In this document: piece after piece, positions 24,666 through 35,055 of the stretch
Layout of the letters: each line of letters starts with the position of its first letter
Position numbering within the stretch: position 1 is the first letter of the stretch
DNA from: Casuarina equisetifolia
Taxonomy: Eukaryota > Streptophyta > Magnoliopsida > Fagales > Casuarinaceae
Assembly (NCBI GenBank): GCA_028551475.1
Contig: CM052358.1
Span: 21,478,853-21,542,852, forward strand
Direction of reading: 5' to 3'
DNA: 64,000 bases
Notes under the pieces: generated by a model
Told to the model about the DNA's origin: nothing
Database searches by the model: none
Seen by the model: the letters and a program-made list of their open reading frames with translations, nothing else
Translations under genes and position numbers: made by a program

Positions 24666-24959
24666 TGTTAGTATGATTTTGATGAAATAAATATATGTGA
24701 ATATATAAGAATATTTTTGACTTGTCCATGCAGCACCGTGAAATTGAAGAGAGTGGAGTTGTCTTTTATTGTTTCCAAGAAAGTGCAGAAAGTGGAAAAA
24801 GTGGAGAAAGTTCAGTCTTGCAATCCTTACCGTGCAACATCATTAAATTAGCACAAAAGCTTGAAGCCCCTTTGACTGACACGAATTATACATGTGTCCT
24901 TTGTATGAAAATCTTCATGTGCCTTCTACATTTGTCTACATCATTACGAAGAACTAATC

Positions 24960-25760
24960 GTTTACAATGACAATGGAAACCCTTTTTCCCTTTGGCTTTT
25001 CATTTCTTGTTATGGAGGCATTAAAACCCTACATAACAACCCGCTCACTAATTTAATTAATGCCTTTAGGAATTTTGAGCTCTTGATCTCTAATGCGTGC
25101 ATACTGTGTTTAATTCTCACATCTCCAATGTGAGATCCTTTGTCAAAAGAGATGGAATCCTTTTCTCCCTTTGGGTTTTCTTTTCTTGTTATAGAGGATT
25201 TAAAACTCTACATACCAACCCACACACTAATTTAATTAATCCCTTTCAGGAATTCTGAGCTTTGATCTCCAATGCCTACATACTATGTTTAATGACCAAC
25301 ATGGGATCCTTTATCAAAAGAGATGGAAACATTTTCCTCCAACGTAACAACCGACTCACTAATTAATTAATGCCTTTCAGGAATTCTAAGCCCCTATCTC
25401 TAATGCTTGCATACTACGTTTGCTTTGTCAAAAGAGATGTTCATGTTAGAAAGTTATGTGTGGCTTTTCTTTTCTTGTCATAGAGGATTTAAAACCCTAC
25501 ATACCAACCCACACACTAATTTAATCAATTCCTTTCAGGGATCCTGAGCTTTGATCTCCAATGCTAGCATAGTACGTTTAATGACCAACATGGGATCCTT
25601 TATCAAAAGAGATGGAAACATTTTCTCCCTACGTAACAACCCACTCACTAATTAATTAATGCCTTTCAGGAATTTTAAGCCCCTATCTCTAATGCTTGCA
25701 TACTACATCTACTTTGTCAAAAGAGATGGTCATGTTGGAAAGTTATGTGTGGTCTTCAAC
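24960..25760 (+). repeat. minisatellite of about 145-bp units with a 290-bp higher-order period
   Basis: Units begin near 25021, 25198, 25342, 25489 and 25632. Each contains 'cactaattaattaat.cctt' or a variant, 'caggaatt.t.ag', 'atctc.aatgc' and 'tttgtcaaaagagatgg'. The 25198 and 25489 units resemble each other most, as do the 25342 and 25632 units, so a two-unit block has been duplicated. A broken further unit end is seen at 27300-27335. The right end joins module U copy 4. Confidence 0.85.
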
Positions 25761-25782
25761 TATAATAGATCGCAAACAACAC

Positions 25783-25876
25783 GGAAGACGCTTGCAGTCA
25801 AAATCAGCGATGGTGACTTAAATATTTCCTTGCAATCAGGAAGAAGAAACTTCCAAAGACTTGAGGACTGATAATT
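25783..25876 (+). repeat. RLP upstream module U, copy 4
   Basis: 'cttgcagtcaaaatcagcg' with 'atggtgacttaaatatttcc' and 'cttccaaagacttgagg'. It directly follows the minisatellite. No RLP coding sequence follows. Confidence 0.8.
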
Positions 25877-26339
25877 CTTCGTTCTCATAACAAATGACAC
25901 ATTATTAATTACCAAAGTAACTTTCAATAAGCGTTGGTTGATGTGATGTTGTTTCAAACACGCAACAACCTGTCCCACTAACAAAATGTTATTTCTGGAG
26001 GTGTAATATCTCTAGGTTACTGAACACGACTAGTAAACTATTATGACATTTCGAGATGGACTAGTTACCGGCCTATTCAGAGAAGATGTAAAAAAACTCT
26101 ATACTTTCTCATTGTGATTGAACCTATGAAGAAATATTGAAACATGACAATGGAAGTACTTTCAACAAGAGAATTATCGTTAAGGAGCAATGGGTTAAAA
26201 CGATGTTTCTTCTCAATCTTGCCAACTAAGAAAAGACACAAGGAACTTTGAAAGGAAGGATAGTTTCAATCTTGTAAAGACAGAGTTACAAAAGAAGACA
26301 AATGGCTTTGCTTCTACCCCTTTCGTACCACACTCTTTT

Positions 26340-26850
26340 TTTCTAGCCACTGGAGCTAATTGCACTTCAAAATTACGCCTCTATGCCTTCCTTCATTATT
26401 TCTGTGAATCTACCGGTTAAACCCACTACTAAGAATCTAATTTGTCCCATAATCACGACTACGGAACCCATAATCACGCTTATGGAATACAAAACTTGTG
26501 CAAAGCAAGCGTGCACCGCAATTTCAGAGTATAAGATTTCTTCAGCAGTTCACGATGCAACAGGCGTGGTGATTATGTCAGCCACGCTGACCTGGTTGCC
26601 TTCATCCATTTCACAACGTTCCGCATGGGCCTCCGTGGAGCCAGTAGTGACAGGTGTTGAAGCAATCTCTTGCCCAACCATCCCAGTAGTTTCTGTATGC
26701 CCATGTTGGCGTGTTCCTCGTCGCTCTGCTGCTCCCCGCTGCCGGGTTTGTTGCTGTTCTTCATGTAGGCGCATAACATAAATGATGTTACCGATGGTTG
26801 TAACCTGACTATATATCCGATCTATATTCTTAAGATACATCTGTCAGAAC
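26340..26850 (-). other. GC-richer island of unknown origin
   Basis: Base composition is clearly richer in G and C than the surroundings. A 96-codon frame on the minus strand (26550-26840) begins MYLKNIDRIYSQVTT and continues into a Gln/Arg-rich stretch. Other frames are open for similar lengths. I recognise no domain. It could be a scrap of a retroelement gag-like region or of an unrelated host exon. I do not assign a function. Confidence 0.3.
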
Positions 26851-26964
26851 TTCTAGTGCATATCCATGATTGATCTTGGTGTTAGCTTTCAGTGGTGCAG
26901 GAGAAGTAGGTCAACCAAATTCATCTTCGTTGAGTCATTTTGCAAGTCACCAGGTCTATAAAGT

Positions 26965-27085
26965 TTCACGATCGATCCTGCGTCATGTTGTAGGGTCCAA
27001 CCGTTGGGAAAAGGAAAAGTATATCAATTCGACAGGGACAAGGCTATTTCTTTCCCATTTCTCGCTAATATATTAGAACATCGAG
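26965..27085 (+). repeat. degenerate relative of the 960-bp monomer
   Basis: 'gggaaaaggaaaagtatatca', then 'agggacaaggctatttcttt' and 'catttctcgctaata' follow the order of the monomer ('gga.aaggatacaaatatca', 'agggacaag.c.attgctttt', 'aatttctcatcactaaa'). It is a short, diverged piece about 8 kb from the array. Confidence 0.5.
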
Positions 27086-27335
27086 GCACATAGCACCATT
27101 AGTCATGCGTTTCGTTTAAAGTCCCTTGACCAAGACAATTAGAACCAATCACTTCGCTCACTTGGACCAAGCTTGTTTTCATAACTACTTAACTTTTTGA
27201 ATTATTACCACTCCCACACGATAGCTGCATATAAATTAGGCTGCGATTGTAATAGTTGTAATTGATTTCCATGTGGATAATCTCACGTTTTTATTTAGAG
27301 AACGTTTAATGACAACAGAGGATCCTTTGTTAAAA

Positions 27336-27337
<2 letters not shown>

Positions 27338-27366
<29 letters not shown>
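27338..27366. repeat. (TA)n microsatellite
   Basis: About 14 TA units, about 0.5 kb upstream of the intact RLP promoter. Confidence 0.95.
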
Positions 27367-27373
<7 letters not shown>

Positions 27374-27439
27374 AAAGATAAAGATTTATTGGAGAGATAT
27401 ATGTGCTTATCTTTAATCAAGATACTCAAAATCTAAGCG

Positions 27440-27548
27440 CAAGATCGTTGGCGTTGGAAGCAAAATCAATGACGGTGACTAAAGTACTTTCTTGAAATCA
27501 TGAAGCAAAAACAAAAACTGCTAAAGACCTGAGATTACTATCTTAGGT
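27440..27548 (+). repeat. RLP upstream module U, copy 5 (upstream of the intact gene)
   Basis: 'ggaagcaaaatcaatgacgg' with 'tgactaaagtactttctt' and 'gaaatcatgaagcaaaaac'. It lies about 350-450 bases upstream of the TATA box of the intact RLP. This places the module in a promoter that may be active. Confidence 0.65.
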
Positions 27549-27847
27549 TTTGTCAGCTTTTTACAAGAGGAATCTCTCTTTCTTAGATTTAGAACAAAGC
27601 TCAATTCAAGTGATAGGTTATGCAATTACGAAGCCCTTACAGCTCAAATTTAACAAATAACTGCTTGACCATTATCATCAAAATAGAAAATAGATTTACA
27701 TACTATCTATAATTGGTAGAAAATAGATTTAACAAATAATATGCAGTGCATCCTTATAACCAATTACAAGGAAACAACTCATGATTAATTGTTATCATAA
27801 TGAACAAGTGACGCATCATTAATTATATTCATAGTAACTTTTAATAA

Positions 27848-27899
27848 GTGGACCTAAGAAGACCTAAATCAAATGGCTCAACAATCCTTTCTATATATA
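27848..27899 (+). promoter_or_regulatory. core promoter of the intact RLP gene
   Basis: A TATATATA box at 27892-27899 lies 114 bases before the ATG. 44 bases upstream of it is the block 'gtggacctaagaag'. The same block ('gtggactta.caa') stands upstream of the TATA boxes of the copies at 47807 and 58849 and in relic C, so it is the most conserved promoter element of the cluster. Confidence 0.65.
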
Positions 27900-28005
27900 G
27901 TTGAACTTTGGGCAAACTTTTAAAGACATGTTGAAGATATACCTCATCCTTCTCTTCCCTTTCGAACCTTTGTTTCTCGTTCTGCTAGCCAAGAAATAAA
28001 GAACC

Positions 28006-30201
28006 ATGCAATACTTGATGCCTCATCATCTCCTTTTTGCCTTGTTTCTCCTTGCCATTTTCTCTACCAGCCATGCCTTCAATAAAAAAGAATGTGAAAT
28101 TTTGTTCTCTTTGCCTATCAATACATCTTCTCCTCCTTTAAATTGGTCTTCTGTTGATTGCTGCCAATGGGATGGTATTTCTTGTGATGTTAAAGGTCGG
28201 ATTATGTGTATTTGGTTACCCTTTAAAGGGCTTAGAGGGAGTTTGTCTACCTCCCTCGGAAACCTCGCATATCTCTCTCACCTCAACCTTTCCCACAACT
28301 CACTCTTAGGTCATCTACCTAAGGACTTGCTTTCATCCTTGAATCAACTCAAGGTCCTTGATTTAAGCTACAATCATCTATTTGGAGGTATTGAAGATAC
28401 ATTTACCTGGCCCAACTTCATTCAAACATTTGATATATCCAGCAACTACTTCGATGGGATAATCCCATCTTCTTTTCTTCAAGGAACATGGAGATTGATC
28501 ACACTCAATGTCAGCAACAATAGTTTCACAGGCCCTATTCCATCATTTCCTTGTATCAATTCTTCCTTTATTAAGATCCTTGATTTCTCTGCTAATCATT
28601 TTAGTGGTCAAATTCCACAGGGACTAGGGGCGTGTTCCAAACTAAAAGTTTTTCGGGCAGGTTTTAACTCCCTTTTTGGGACATTTCCTTATGATATATA
28701 TAATGCCACAAGATTGGAAGAAATCTCTTTACCTTCTAATAATATTTCTGGATCCATTGGTGGTGAGATTGTGAACCTTATTAGACTCACCAACATTGCT
28801 TTACATGATAATAAATTGAGTGGCAAACTTCCAAGCAATATTGGAAATCTTTCCAAATTAAAGTACTTGCTCTTGGATACAAATTCCTTAACAGGTTATT
28901 TGCCCTCGTCTTTGGTTAATTGCACAAGTCTTATCAAATTGATACTGCGTGACAATCTCTTTGAAGGCGATATCTCCACCTGGAACTTCTCCAATCTCCA
29001 TCAACTTACTACAATTGACTTGGGATATAACAAACTCTCTGGTAACTTCCCAAAAAATCTTTTCTCCTGTGAGTCCATAGTAGCAATTCGACTGTCCTTC
29101 AACAAAATAGAAGGACAGATGGTACCTGAGGTCATACAGTTAAAATCCCTATCTTTCCTTTCCCTTTCGAGCAATAGGCTAAGGAATATCACAGAAGCGT
29201 TGAAGATTTTGATGCATTGCAAGAATCTAAACACACTTCTGCTTGGAGGAAATTTTTTACATGAAGCAATGCCAAGTGATGACAGTATTACTGGTTCTAA
29301 AGGATTTGAAAATATTCAAGATCTAGATCTTGGTAATTGCCAGCTAACAGGTCAGTTACCAAAGTGGATATCTACACTTAAGAAGTTGGAGGTTCTTGGC
29401 CTAGCCTTCAATCATCTCACAGGTTCGATTCCAGGTTGGTTATCAACTCTTCCAAGGCTTTTCCATTTAGATTTGGGTGATAACCTCTTTTCAGGTGAAT
29501 TTCCAAAGGAGCTTTGTACAATGCCATCATTAATTTTATTAAAGGTTGCAAGAGAAAATAATTCTTTGGATTTGCCAATTTTTGCAACCGGGGCTGGTTG
29601 GAATTGGGAGTACAAGAATCTCTTAAACATGAAGCCAGCAATACACATTAGAAACAACAATCTCATTGGTACACTTCCTATTGAGATTGGCCACTTGAAG
29701 CGGCTTGTTTCTTTGGAACTTTCAGATAACAGTTTGTCAGGCACCATTCCACACCAATTAGCCGAGATTGAAAACCTTGAAAACATAGACCTTTCTAGAA
29801 ATCAATTTTCGGGTGAAATACCAGAATTACTAGCTCACTTGCATTTCTTATCTTTTTTCAATGTTGCATACAATAATCTACATGGACCAATACCGTTAGG
29901 GTCTCAACTTCAAAGCTTTGATGCCTCCGCCTATGAGGGCAATCCCAATCTTTGTGGACCCCCACTTCCAAAGTGTGTCAGTATTGTTAAAAGTAGTGGA
30001 GGTAGCCACATTCTGAATGAGGAAGATAGACTAGGAATGCCATGGTCTCTAGTTTCTTTGGTTCTTGGTTTTATTTTTGGATTTTGGGGAGTTTGTGGCC
30101 CTTTACTTTTTAGCTATAAGTGCAGAGTTTCATATTTTCAATTTTTGAATAATGTAAAAAACTGGTTCCATGTCAAATTTGTAGTGTTCCAGCCTAGATA
30201 A
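28006..30201 (+). CDS. LRR receptor-like protein without kinase (PSY1R/RLP2-RLP3 type), intact
   Basis: A single-exon, 731-residue cell-surface receptor-like protein. A signal peptide covers residues 1-24, cut before FNKKEC. A Cys-pair cap (Cys30; DCCQWDGISC at 51-60) follows. A long series of about 24-residue plant LRRs reaches residue 500. A non-LRR island covers about 503-548. Roughly four more LRRs follow, then the closing cap NLCGPPLPKC (about 648-657). An acidic stretch (NEEDRLGMPW) leads to a membrane helix (about 680-702) with GxxxG spacing (GFIFG), and the cytosolic tail is about 28 residues. There is no kinase. The ectodomain plan matches PSY1R, RLP2 and RLP3, and family knowledge suggests partnership with an adaptor kinase such as SOBIR1. 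The ligand is unknown. N-glycosylation sequons are frequent. It is the only fully open RLP copy in the window. Confidence 0.93.
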   Translation: MQYLMPHHLLFALFLLAIFSTSHAFNKKECEILFSLPINTSSPPLNWSSVDCCQWDGISCDVKGRIMCIWLPFKGLRGSLSTSLGNLAYLSHLNLSHNSLLGHLPKDLLSSLNQLKVLDLSYNHLFGGIEDTFTWPNFIQTFDISSNYFDGIIPSSFLQGTWRLITLNVSNNSFTGPIPSFPCINSSFIKILDFSANHFSGQIPQGLGACSKLKVFRAGFNSLFGTFPYDIYNATRLEEISLPSNNISGSIGGEIVNLIRLTNIALHDNKLSGKLPSNIGNLSKLKYLLLDTNSLTGYLPSSLVNCTSLIKLILRDNLFEGDISTWNFSNLHQLTTIDLGYNKLSGNFPKNLFSCESIVAIRLSFNKIEGQMVPEVIQLKSLSFLSLSSNRLRNITEALKILMHCKNLNTLLLGGNFLHEAMPSDDSITGSKGFENIQDLDLGNCQLTGQLPKWISTLKKLEVLGLAFNHLTGSIPGWLSTLPRLFHLDLGDNLFSGEFPKELCTMPSLILLKVARENNSLDLPIFATGAGWNWEYKNLLNMKPAIHIRNNNLIGTLPIEIGHLKRLVSLELSDNSLSGTIPHQLAEIENLENIDLSRNQFSGEIPELLAHLHFLSFFNVAYNNLHGPIPLGSQLQSFDASAYEGNPNLCGPPLPKCVSIVKSSGGSHILNEEDRLGMPWSLVSLVLGFIFGFWGVCGPLLFSYKCRVSYFQFLNNVKNWFHVKFVVFQPR

Positions 30202-30811
30202 CCCTAAAGATTATGTGTATAATACTCCTGTAGAGTCTATTAGCAATCTAGTTGTAATGCTTCAGTTTGGATAATTTCATGACAATTATTGTTCAACATC
30301 CATTAGGTCTAACCAATAATAAAATCTAAGAAAATTAAAGTAAATCGAACAGTTCAATATACAATGAAAACCATAGACAAAACAACAGCTAAAAAAGAAA
30401 AAAGAAAAAAGAAAAAAGAAAAAAGAGCCAACCAAACAACCAAATAAGAGAACTCAGCACTACCCTCCCACAATCATGGATAAAACGGCGAGAAAAGATT
30501 CCCACAAATACAAAACAAAACAAAAGGGAAAGGAACTAGAATTTGTATCATGCATGTGCATGGGCCCCTAAAAACCGGCTGTTGAGGTCGGACATCTTCC
30601 TTGAAGACTATTGTGTCTCTCTACCGCAGGTGTCTGCCGCAACGCATTTAATGGATTCTGTAGACAAATTAAAGTGGCGACATCTATGACCGGTTTATAT
30701 TCGTATGAGTTTAAACTTTAACTCTATCAGGTTAAAATATATGGCGCTTTTTAAGTCAAGCTAACATTCCCAGGAGCTCTAACTGGAGCTTGAAGCGCTG
30801 CTATTTCGAAC
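30202..30811. other. RLP 3' flank and spacer
   Basis: The first 110 bases ('tagagtctattagcaatcta', 'gcttcagtttggataattt') resemble the flanks after 31803, 49977 and 61002, so the 3' UTR was duplicated with the genes. An (A6G)n-type tract lies at 30391-30426. I recognise nothing in the remainder. Confidence 0.6.
30391..30426. repeat. A-rich (AAAAAAG)n microsatellite
   Basis: About five seven-base units. Confidence 0.9.
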
Positions 30812-31803
30812 ATGCAGCAACCTGGTTAACAAAATCTTTTTGCCTCGTTTCTCTTCCACGTTTTCTTTGAAAGTCATGCCTTCAACAAAATGGATTGCAA
30901 ATCTATGTTGTCTTTCCCCCCTCCGGTACATTTTCTCCTCCTTTAAATTGGAGGGAATCTTCTACATGAGCAAATGCCAAGTTATGATAGCATAGTTGGT
31001 TCTAATGGATTAAAAAATATCCAATTTTTGGATCTAGTTAAATGCCAATTGATAGGCCAATTGCCCAAGTGGTTAACTTTGCCAAAGAAAATAGAAGTTT
31101 TGTGCTTGGGTTATAATTGTATCACAGGTTCAATTGCTGATTGGTTGTCAACTCTTCCGAAGTTATTTCATTTAGATTTGTCTTACAATCTCATTTCAGG
31201 AGAATTTTCAAAGGTTCTGTGCACAATGCCAGCATTAGTTTCAATGGAGGGTCTTTAGGCAAAATAGCTATTTAAGTTTACCAATTTTTTTTATTAGCAG
31301 TAACTCTTGGGAACAGAAGATTTTCAGATACGCGACCAGCAATAATGTTTAGAGGCAATCATCTAGGTGGTGAAATTCCTATTGAGATTGGCCAGCAAAA
31401 GCAGCTTGATTTGTTGGATTTTAGTCAAAACAATTTCTCCAGTAACGTTCCGTACCAAATAGTTGGGCTCACTGACCTACAAATACTAGACCTCTCTTCA
31501 AATCAGTTGAGGGTGAAATACCTATACCACTAGCTAATTTGAAATTTTTTGTCTTGTTTTAATGTTTCATACAATAATCTACATGGAGATAAGCACATTC
31601 AAAATGAGAAAGATGGGCTCGGAACGCCGTGGTTTCTAGATTGTGTGCTTCTCGGCTTCTTTACAGGATTTTGTGGAGTTCGTGGCACTGTACCTTTTAT
31701 CTATAAGTGGAGAGTTGCATATTTCCGTTATTTGCATACTATAATAGGTTGGTTTCATGACACACCAAGAGTGTTATTGGATAGATTAAGACGAAGGTTA
31801 TGA
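30812..31803 (+). pseudogene. RLP pseudogene E with internal deletions
   Basis: The start (atgcagcaacc) and signal-peptide region resemble the copy at 47807, but an in-frame stop follows within six codons. After the cap region (to about 30950) the sequence jumps directly to the LRR that precedes the island ('ttggagggaatcttctacatg', 30943 on). This deletes well over 1 kb of LRR coding sequence present in the intact gene. Open pieces remain at 30974-31258, 31345-31533 and 31549-31803 in shifted frames. A second deletion removes the closing cap: YNNLHG is followed at once by the acidic juxtamembrane region. The membrane helix and tail (WRVAYFRYL) are still readable. A non-functional host gene copy. 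Confidence 0.9.
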
Positions 31804-32041
31804 ATGGATAATCTTTTTCATACTTACCGGGGTTATAGAGTCTATAATCAATCTTGTTGTGAAGCTTTAGTTTTAATAATTTTGCTCTAAATTTTTGTTG
31901 AATACTCATTATGGTTAACAAGGATTGAAGTCTAAAAAAAGAAAAAGAAAATCAGGTCTGAAAAAAAAAAACATTTTGCAAGTTATTGATTAGTAACAAA
32001 GCAAAACTTACCAAAAAGAGGAAAGTGCAAGTTGCAGAATT

Positions 32042-32044
<3 letters not shown>

Positions 32045-32085
<41 letters not shown>
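32045..32085. repeat. (CT)n microsatellite
   Basis: About 20 CT units. Confidence 0.95.
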
Positions 32086-32089
<4 letters not shown>

Positions 32090-32174
32090 GATCAACAGTA
32101 CGAGAGGGCCGAATACCAAACCTAAAACGTACTAAGCTCTTCAAGAATCTCAGCTTCTCAAATTACTGAGCTCT

Positions 32175-32420
32175 CGGAATGAGGCACGTGTTCTAAACAT
32201 TGAATGTATGAAGGGCTGATTACAGGATTGTGTAGGTTCATAATTAAAAGCAAACAAGAAGATTGTAATCCTATGAGGACCTAAATCTTGTGATCTTTTC
32301 ACCATATTAACATTGTGGATTGTGGATTCTTTAACGTGATGCCATATGCAGTTTTTTGGGTCGTCACTAGAATTTTCGAGTCCTTGAGAAAAATGTGTTT
32401 GATTCGTCAGAGTTTGCTTT
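32175..32420 (+). repeat. dispersed repeat family S, copy 2
   Basis: See copy 1 at 18140. This copy aligns best with 51465-51570 over 'gtgttcta.acat', 'gaatgtatgaagggctgatt' and 'aattaaaag.aaac'. Confidence 0.7.
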
Positions 32421-32439
32421 TGTATTGCAAACAACACTC

Positions 32440-32640
32440 TCTGTTAGAGCATTTCTATTGATATTTTCCATTTCGTGCTTCTTCAACACTGAGACCTTTA
32501 GTCATCACAGGTTCCCAGCTGAAATTCCCGACAAAATATTTAAGCTACCAAACCTAGAAAAATTGGACCTTTATACAATTCTGCTGGCGCGTGAAAATTA
32601 ACTTGTGCAGATGGCAATTTCATTCACAGTTGAATTCTCT
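32440..32640 (+). pseudogene. RLP relic F (LRR 3' end only)
   Basis: 'cagctgaaattcccgacaaaa' and 'aacctagaaaaattggacct' correspond to the last LRRs before the closing cap in the intact RLP. The frame is broken. It is the counterpart of the 22020-22140 part of relic B and shares the same downstream junction. Confidence 0.65.
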
Positions 32641-32834
32641 TCTCAATGCTCTCTTTCTAAATCGCCTTCGATGAACAAACAATCCTTATCAAGTCCAAAA
32701 GGAAAAGGTCGCTTGTTTCCAATTTCTTATCACTACAGTCTAAGTTGAGCTACCTAACACCATTACCGAAGAAGCATGTATCAAGTATAAAAGGACAACG
32801 TAGTCATATGTACTGTTAGATTTTACTAGACGGA

Positions 32835-32985
32835 AACTACACGGAAGATTCCTCGCTTGCAGTCGAAGTAAGCGATGTTGACTTAAATATTTCCTTGAAA
32901 TCACGGAGAAAAAATTCCGAAGAGCGAGGAATCATAATCAATAGTAGTTGCAGACGGAATATATGTCTCTCAAAAAAGTATATGC
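32835..32985 (+). repeat. RLP upstream module U, copy 6
   Basis: 'cctcgcttgcagtcgaagta' with 'gacttaaatatttccttgaa', 'atcacggagaaaaaattccg' and 'atagtagttgcagacgg'. Confidence 0.8.
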
Positions 32986-33209
32986 TTATGATAAGCTCCA
33001 TTTAAATAAAAGCGAATAAAGTAAATAAAATAGACTATAAGGCTTAAAAAAAAGGTGTACTACGTTATAGAGAGGTCTAGAAATATGCTACATTATACTT
33101 TTGCTTCTTCTAGACCTTTGCCTTCCATTTCTTTGGCCCTTAGACTACGCCATAAGTTATAGCTTCTTCTTGTATGAGTTATCAAACCAAAACCATGCAA
33201 GACTTGGAT

Positions 33210-33305
33210 GCCTCAAAATCAATGGTGGTGACTTACATACTTCCACGAAATCGCTAAGAAAAGTCTCCCTAAGGCTTAACATCAGCATCTTAGGCTTACC
33301 TAACT
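33210..33305 (+). repeat. RLP upstream module U, variant copy 7
   Basis: 'ctcaaaatcaatggtggtga' with 'cttacatacttccacg', 'aaatcgctaagaaaagtctc' and 'cttaggcttacc'. It is paired with 22751-22845. Confidence 0.65.
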
Positions 33306-33459
33306 CTCTTAGAGGAGAATCTTTTTCTTTCTTATATTTAGAACAAGTGTCAATGCAAACTACAATTAAAGAATAAATATCCTTTTATTTTTTGTCATTC
33401 TTGACATAGGTTGCATTGTTAGTCAACTAACTTATTTAAATCCTTAAAGATCACAATGC

Positions 33460-34330
33460 TCGTACATGATTATTAACTATGAAAAGTTTGTAACAATTAG
33501 TGAGATGTTTGGTAGGTTCACTAAGATAATGTTTGATCTCAAATTATTGGAAAATACCTATAACAATAAGGAATTACTTACAAAGATGTTGGTGTCCCTA
33601 CCTAAGAGTTGGGATCCTAAAGGGATGGCCATACGGGAAGCACATGATTTGGAAGTGCTTACCTTAAATAATTTGTTAGGATCCCCTAAGACTCATGAAA
33701 TTCAACTCATGGGAAGAGAGAGGGGTTTAGGAAATCCATAACATTGAAAGCTAGTGTAGCAGAAAAAGAAAGTGATGGATGGGTTTGACTTTGAAGATGA
33801 TGAATTTTCCATGTTAGCAAATAAAAAGGAGTATTTATGTTATGAGTGCAGAAAACCAGCACTCATGTGGGCTGATTGCCCAAACTTAAAGAAGGACACT
33901 CGATACAACAAGAAAGCCATGATTCCTGCTTGGGTTGATGAAGAAGGACAAATGAAAGGGCTAATATATGTTTCATGGTAAACACAAGACAAGATGAGGG
34001 ACTAAGAAATCTATTCCCAACTAAAAAGGAGGAAACCGAAACGCTGAATGAGTAGCGGTTCATGGCTACCACCAAGAAAAGTAAGTACGTCTATGTTAGA
34101 AAATTTAGTTTATGAAGATATTTATGACATAAACAAAGAATTGATGAATATGTGCTAAAAAAGTCAAGCTAAAATATAAGTTAATGAGCAAACAATTTCA
34201 TAACAATTCTTCTGAAAATGCTAGCAAGAAAATTGAAATAAAGGAATTAAAGAAAAAGTTCTTGGAACATGAAATGAAACTTAAGAAGATTAGATTACTT
34301 TAAATATTTATCTTAAGAAGAGAAAGAAGC
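33460..34330 (+). mobile_element. fossil of a copia-like LTR retroelement (gag part)
   Basis: The conceptual products contain a UBN2-type gag stretch (for example LVSLPKSWDPKGMAIREA) and, separately, a zinc-knuckle-like stretch (CYECRKPALMWADCP), both typical of plant Ty1/copia gag. No protease, integrase, reverse transcriptase or LTR is visible nearby. It is a broken, fairly old fragment lying at the end of the duplicated RLP flank. Confidence 0.75.
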
Positions 34331-34479
34331 ATGTTCGGGAAGCATTTATATCACTGGAGTTGAGAGTTATTGTTGATCTATATTTTAGAAAAAATGGATC
34401 TAGGAACGTATATTTAAAAATAAAAAGAAAAAAGAAAAAGAAAAAGAAAAAAAGAGATTTTAAGCTCAAAATTTCAAAA

Positions 34480-34755
34480 ATCGATTACAGATCCAAATTT
34501 CCAAAACAATAGGCTTTGAAGCCTAAAAATTCAAAATTGGTTTACAGTTCATGGATTTTAAATAGACATGTCTAGAAAGGCTATGAAGTCCAAACTTTTA
34601 AAAGGGGCTCTGAAATCTGGAAATTTCAAAAGCAAATTTCTGTGCCCGAATTTCAAATGCCCCTCCGAATCTATTTTTTCAACTGACCTTCGCCCTACCA
34701 GTATCAGACAGATTTAGTCCATACTCTTTGATAGGCCTCTAGGTCACCAATATCA
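34480..34755 (+). repeat. array-flanking repeat F, copy 1
   Basis: It aligns with 52145-52390: 'catgtc.agaaaggct', 'ttttaaaaggggt', 'atcagacagatttagtccat' and 'actctt/actctg' follow in the same order. The two copies stand on the two sides of the 960-bp array system. Confidence 0.75.
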
Positions 34756-35055
34756 GAATGGAACTTCAACCCATATTTAAGTTAATTTTTTTTCCTTTTT
34801 TGGTTTTGCATTTTCTCTTCACTCTTGAGATATTGTAAGCTTAATTTTGTTTATATACAAAACATCACCAGAATTGGGGTGCCGAAATTTACATAAAATG
34901 GATGATAAGTATGCCCCGACAACATTGAAAGAAGAAGAAGATCAAAGGCATACAGCTTGCGATTCGGGCCTCAAGGCTACTTGAAAGATAAGTTCATTCT
35001 CCAACCGGCTGAAATCAAGTGGGACAAAGCGCCAAAGGCGCATGAAGAATTGATA

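Larger units (their letters stand above)
32500..33345 (+). repeat. segmental duplication, copy 2
   Basis: In-order match to 22020-22880, carrying a decayed LRR end, module U and the leader-like segment ('tttgcttcttctagacc', 'tttggccct'). It ends just before the gag fossil at about 33.46 kb. No RLP coding region follows. Confidence 0.85.

Noticed and set aside
24960-25760. CRISPR-like appearance of regularly spaced repeats
   Set aside because: Units of about 145 bases are contiguous, without unique spacers, and this is a plant nuclear region.
29412-29786. 124-codon frame antisense to the intact RLP
   Set aside because: Complement of LRR coding sequence. The same antisense opening occurs in RLP copy H, as expected from shared sequence.
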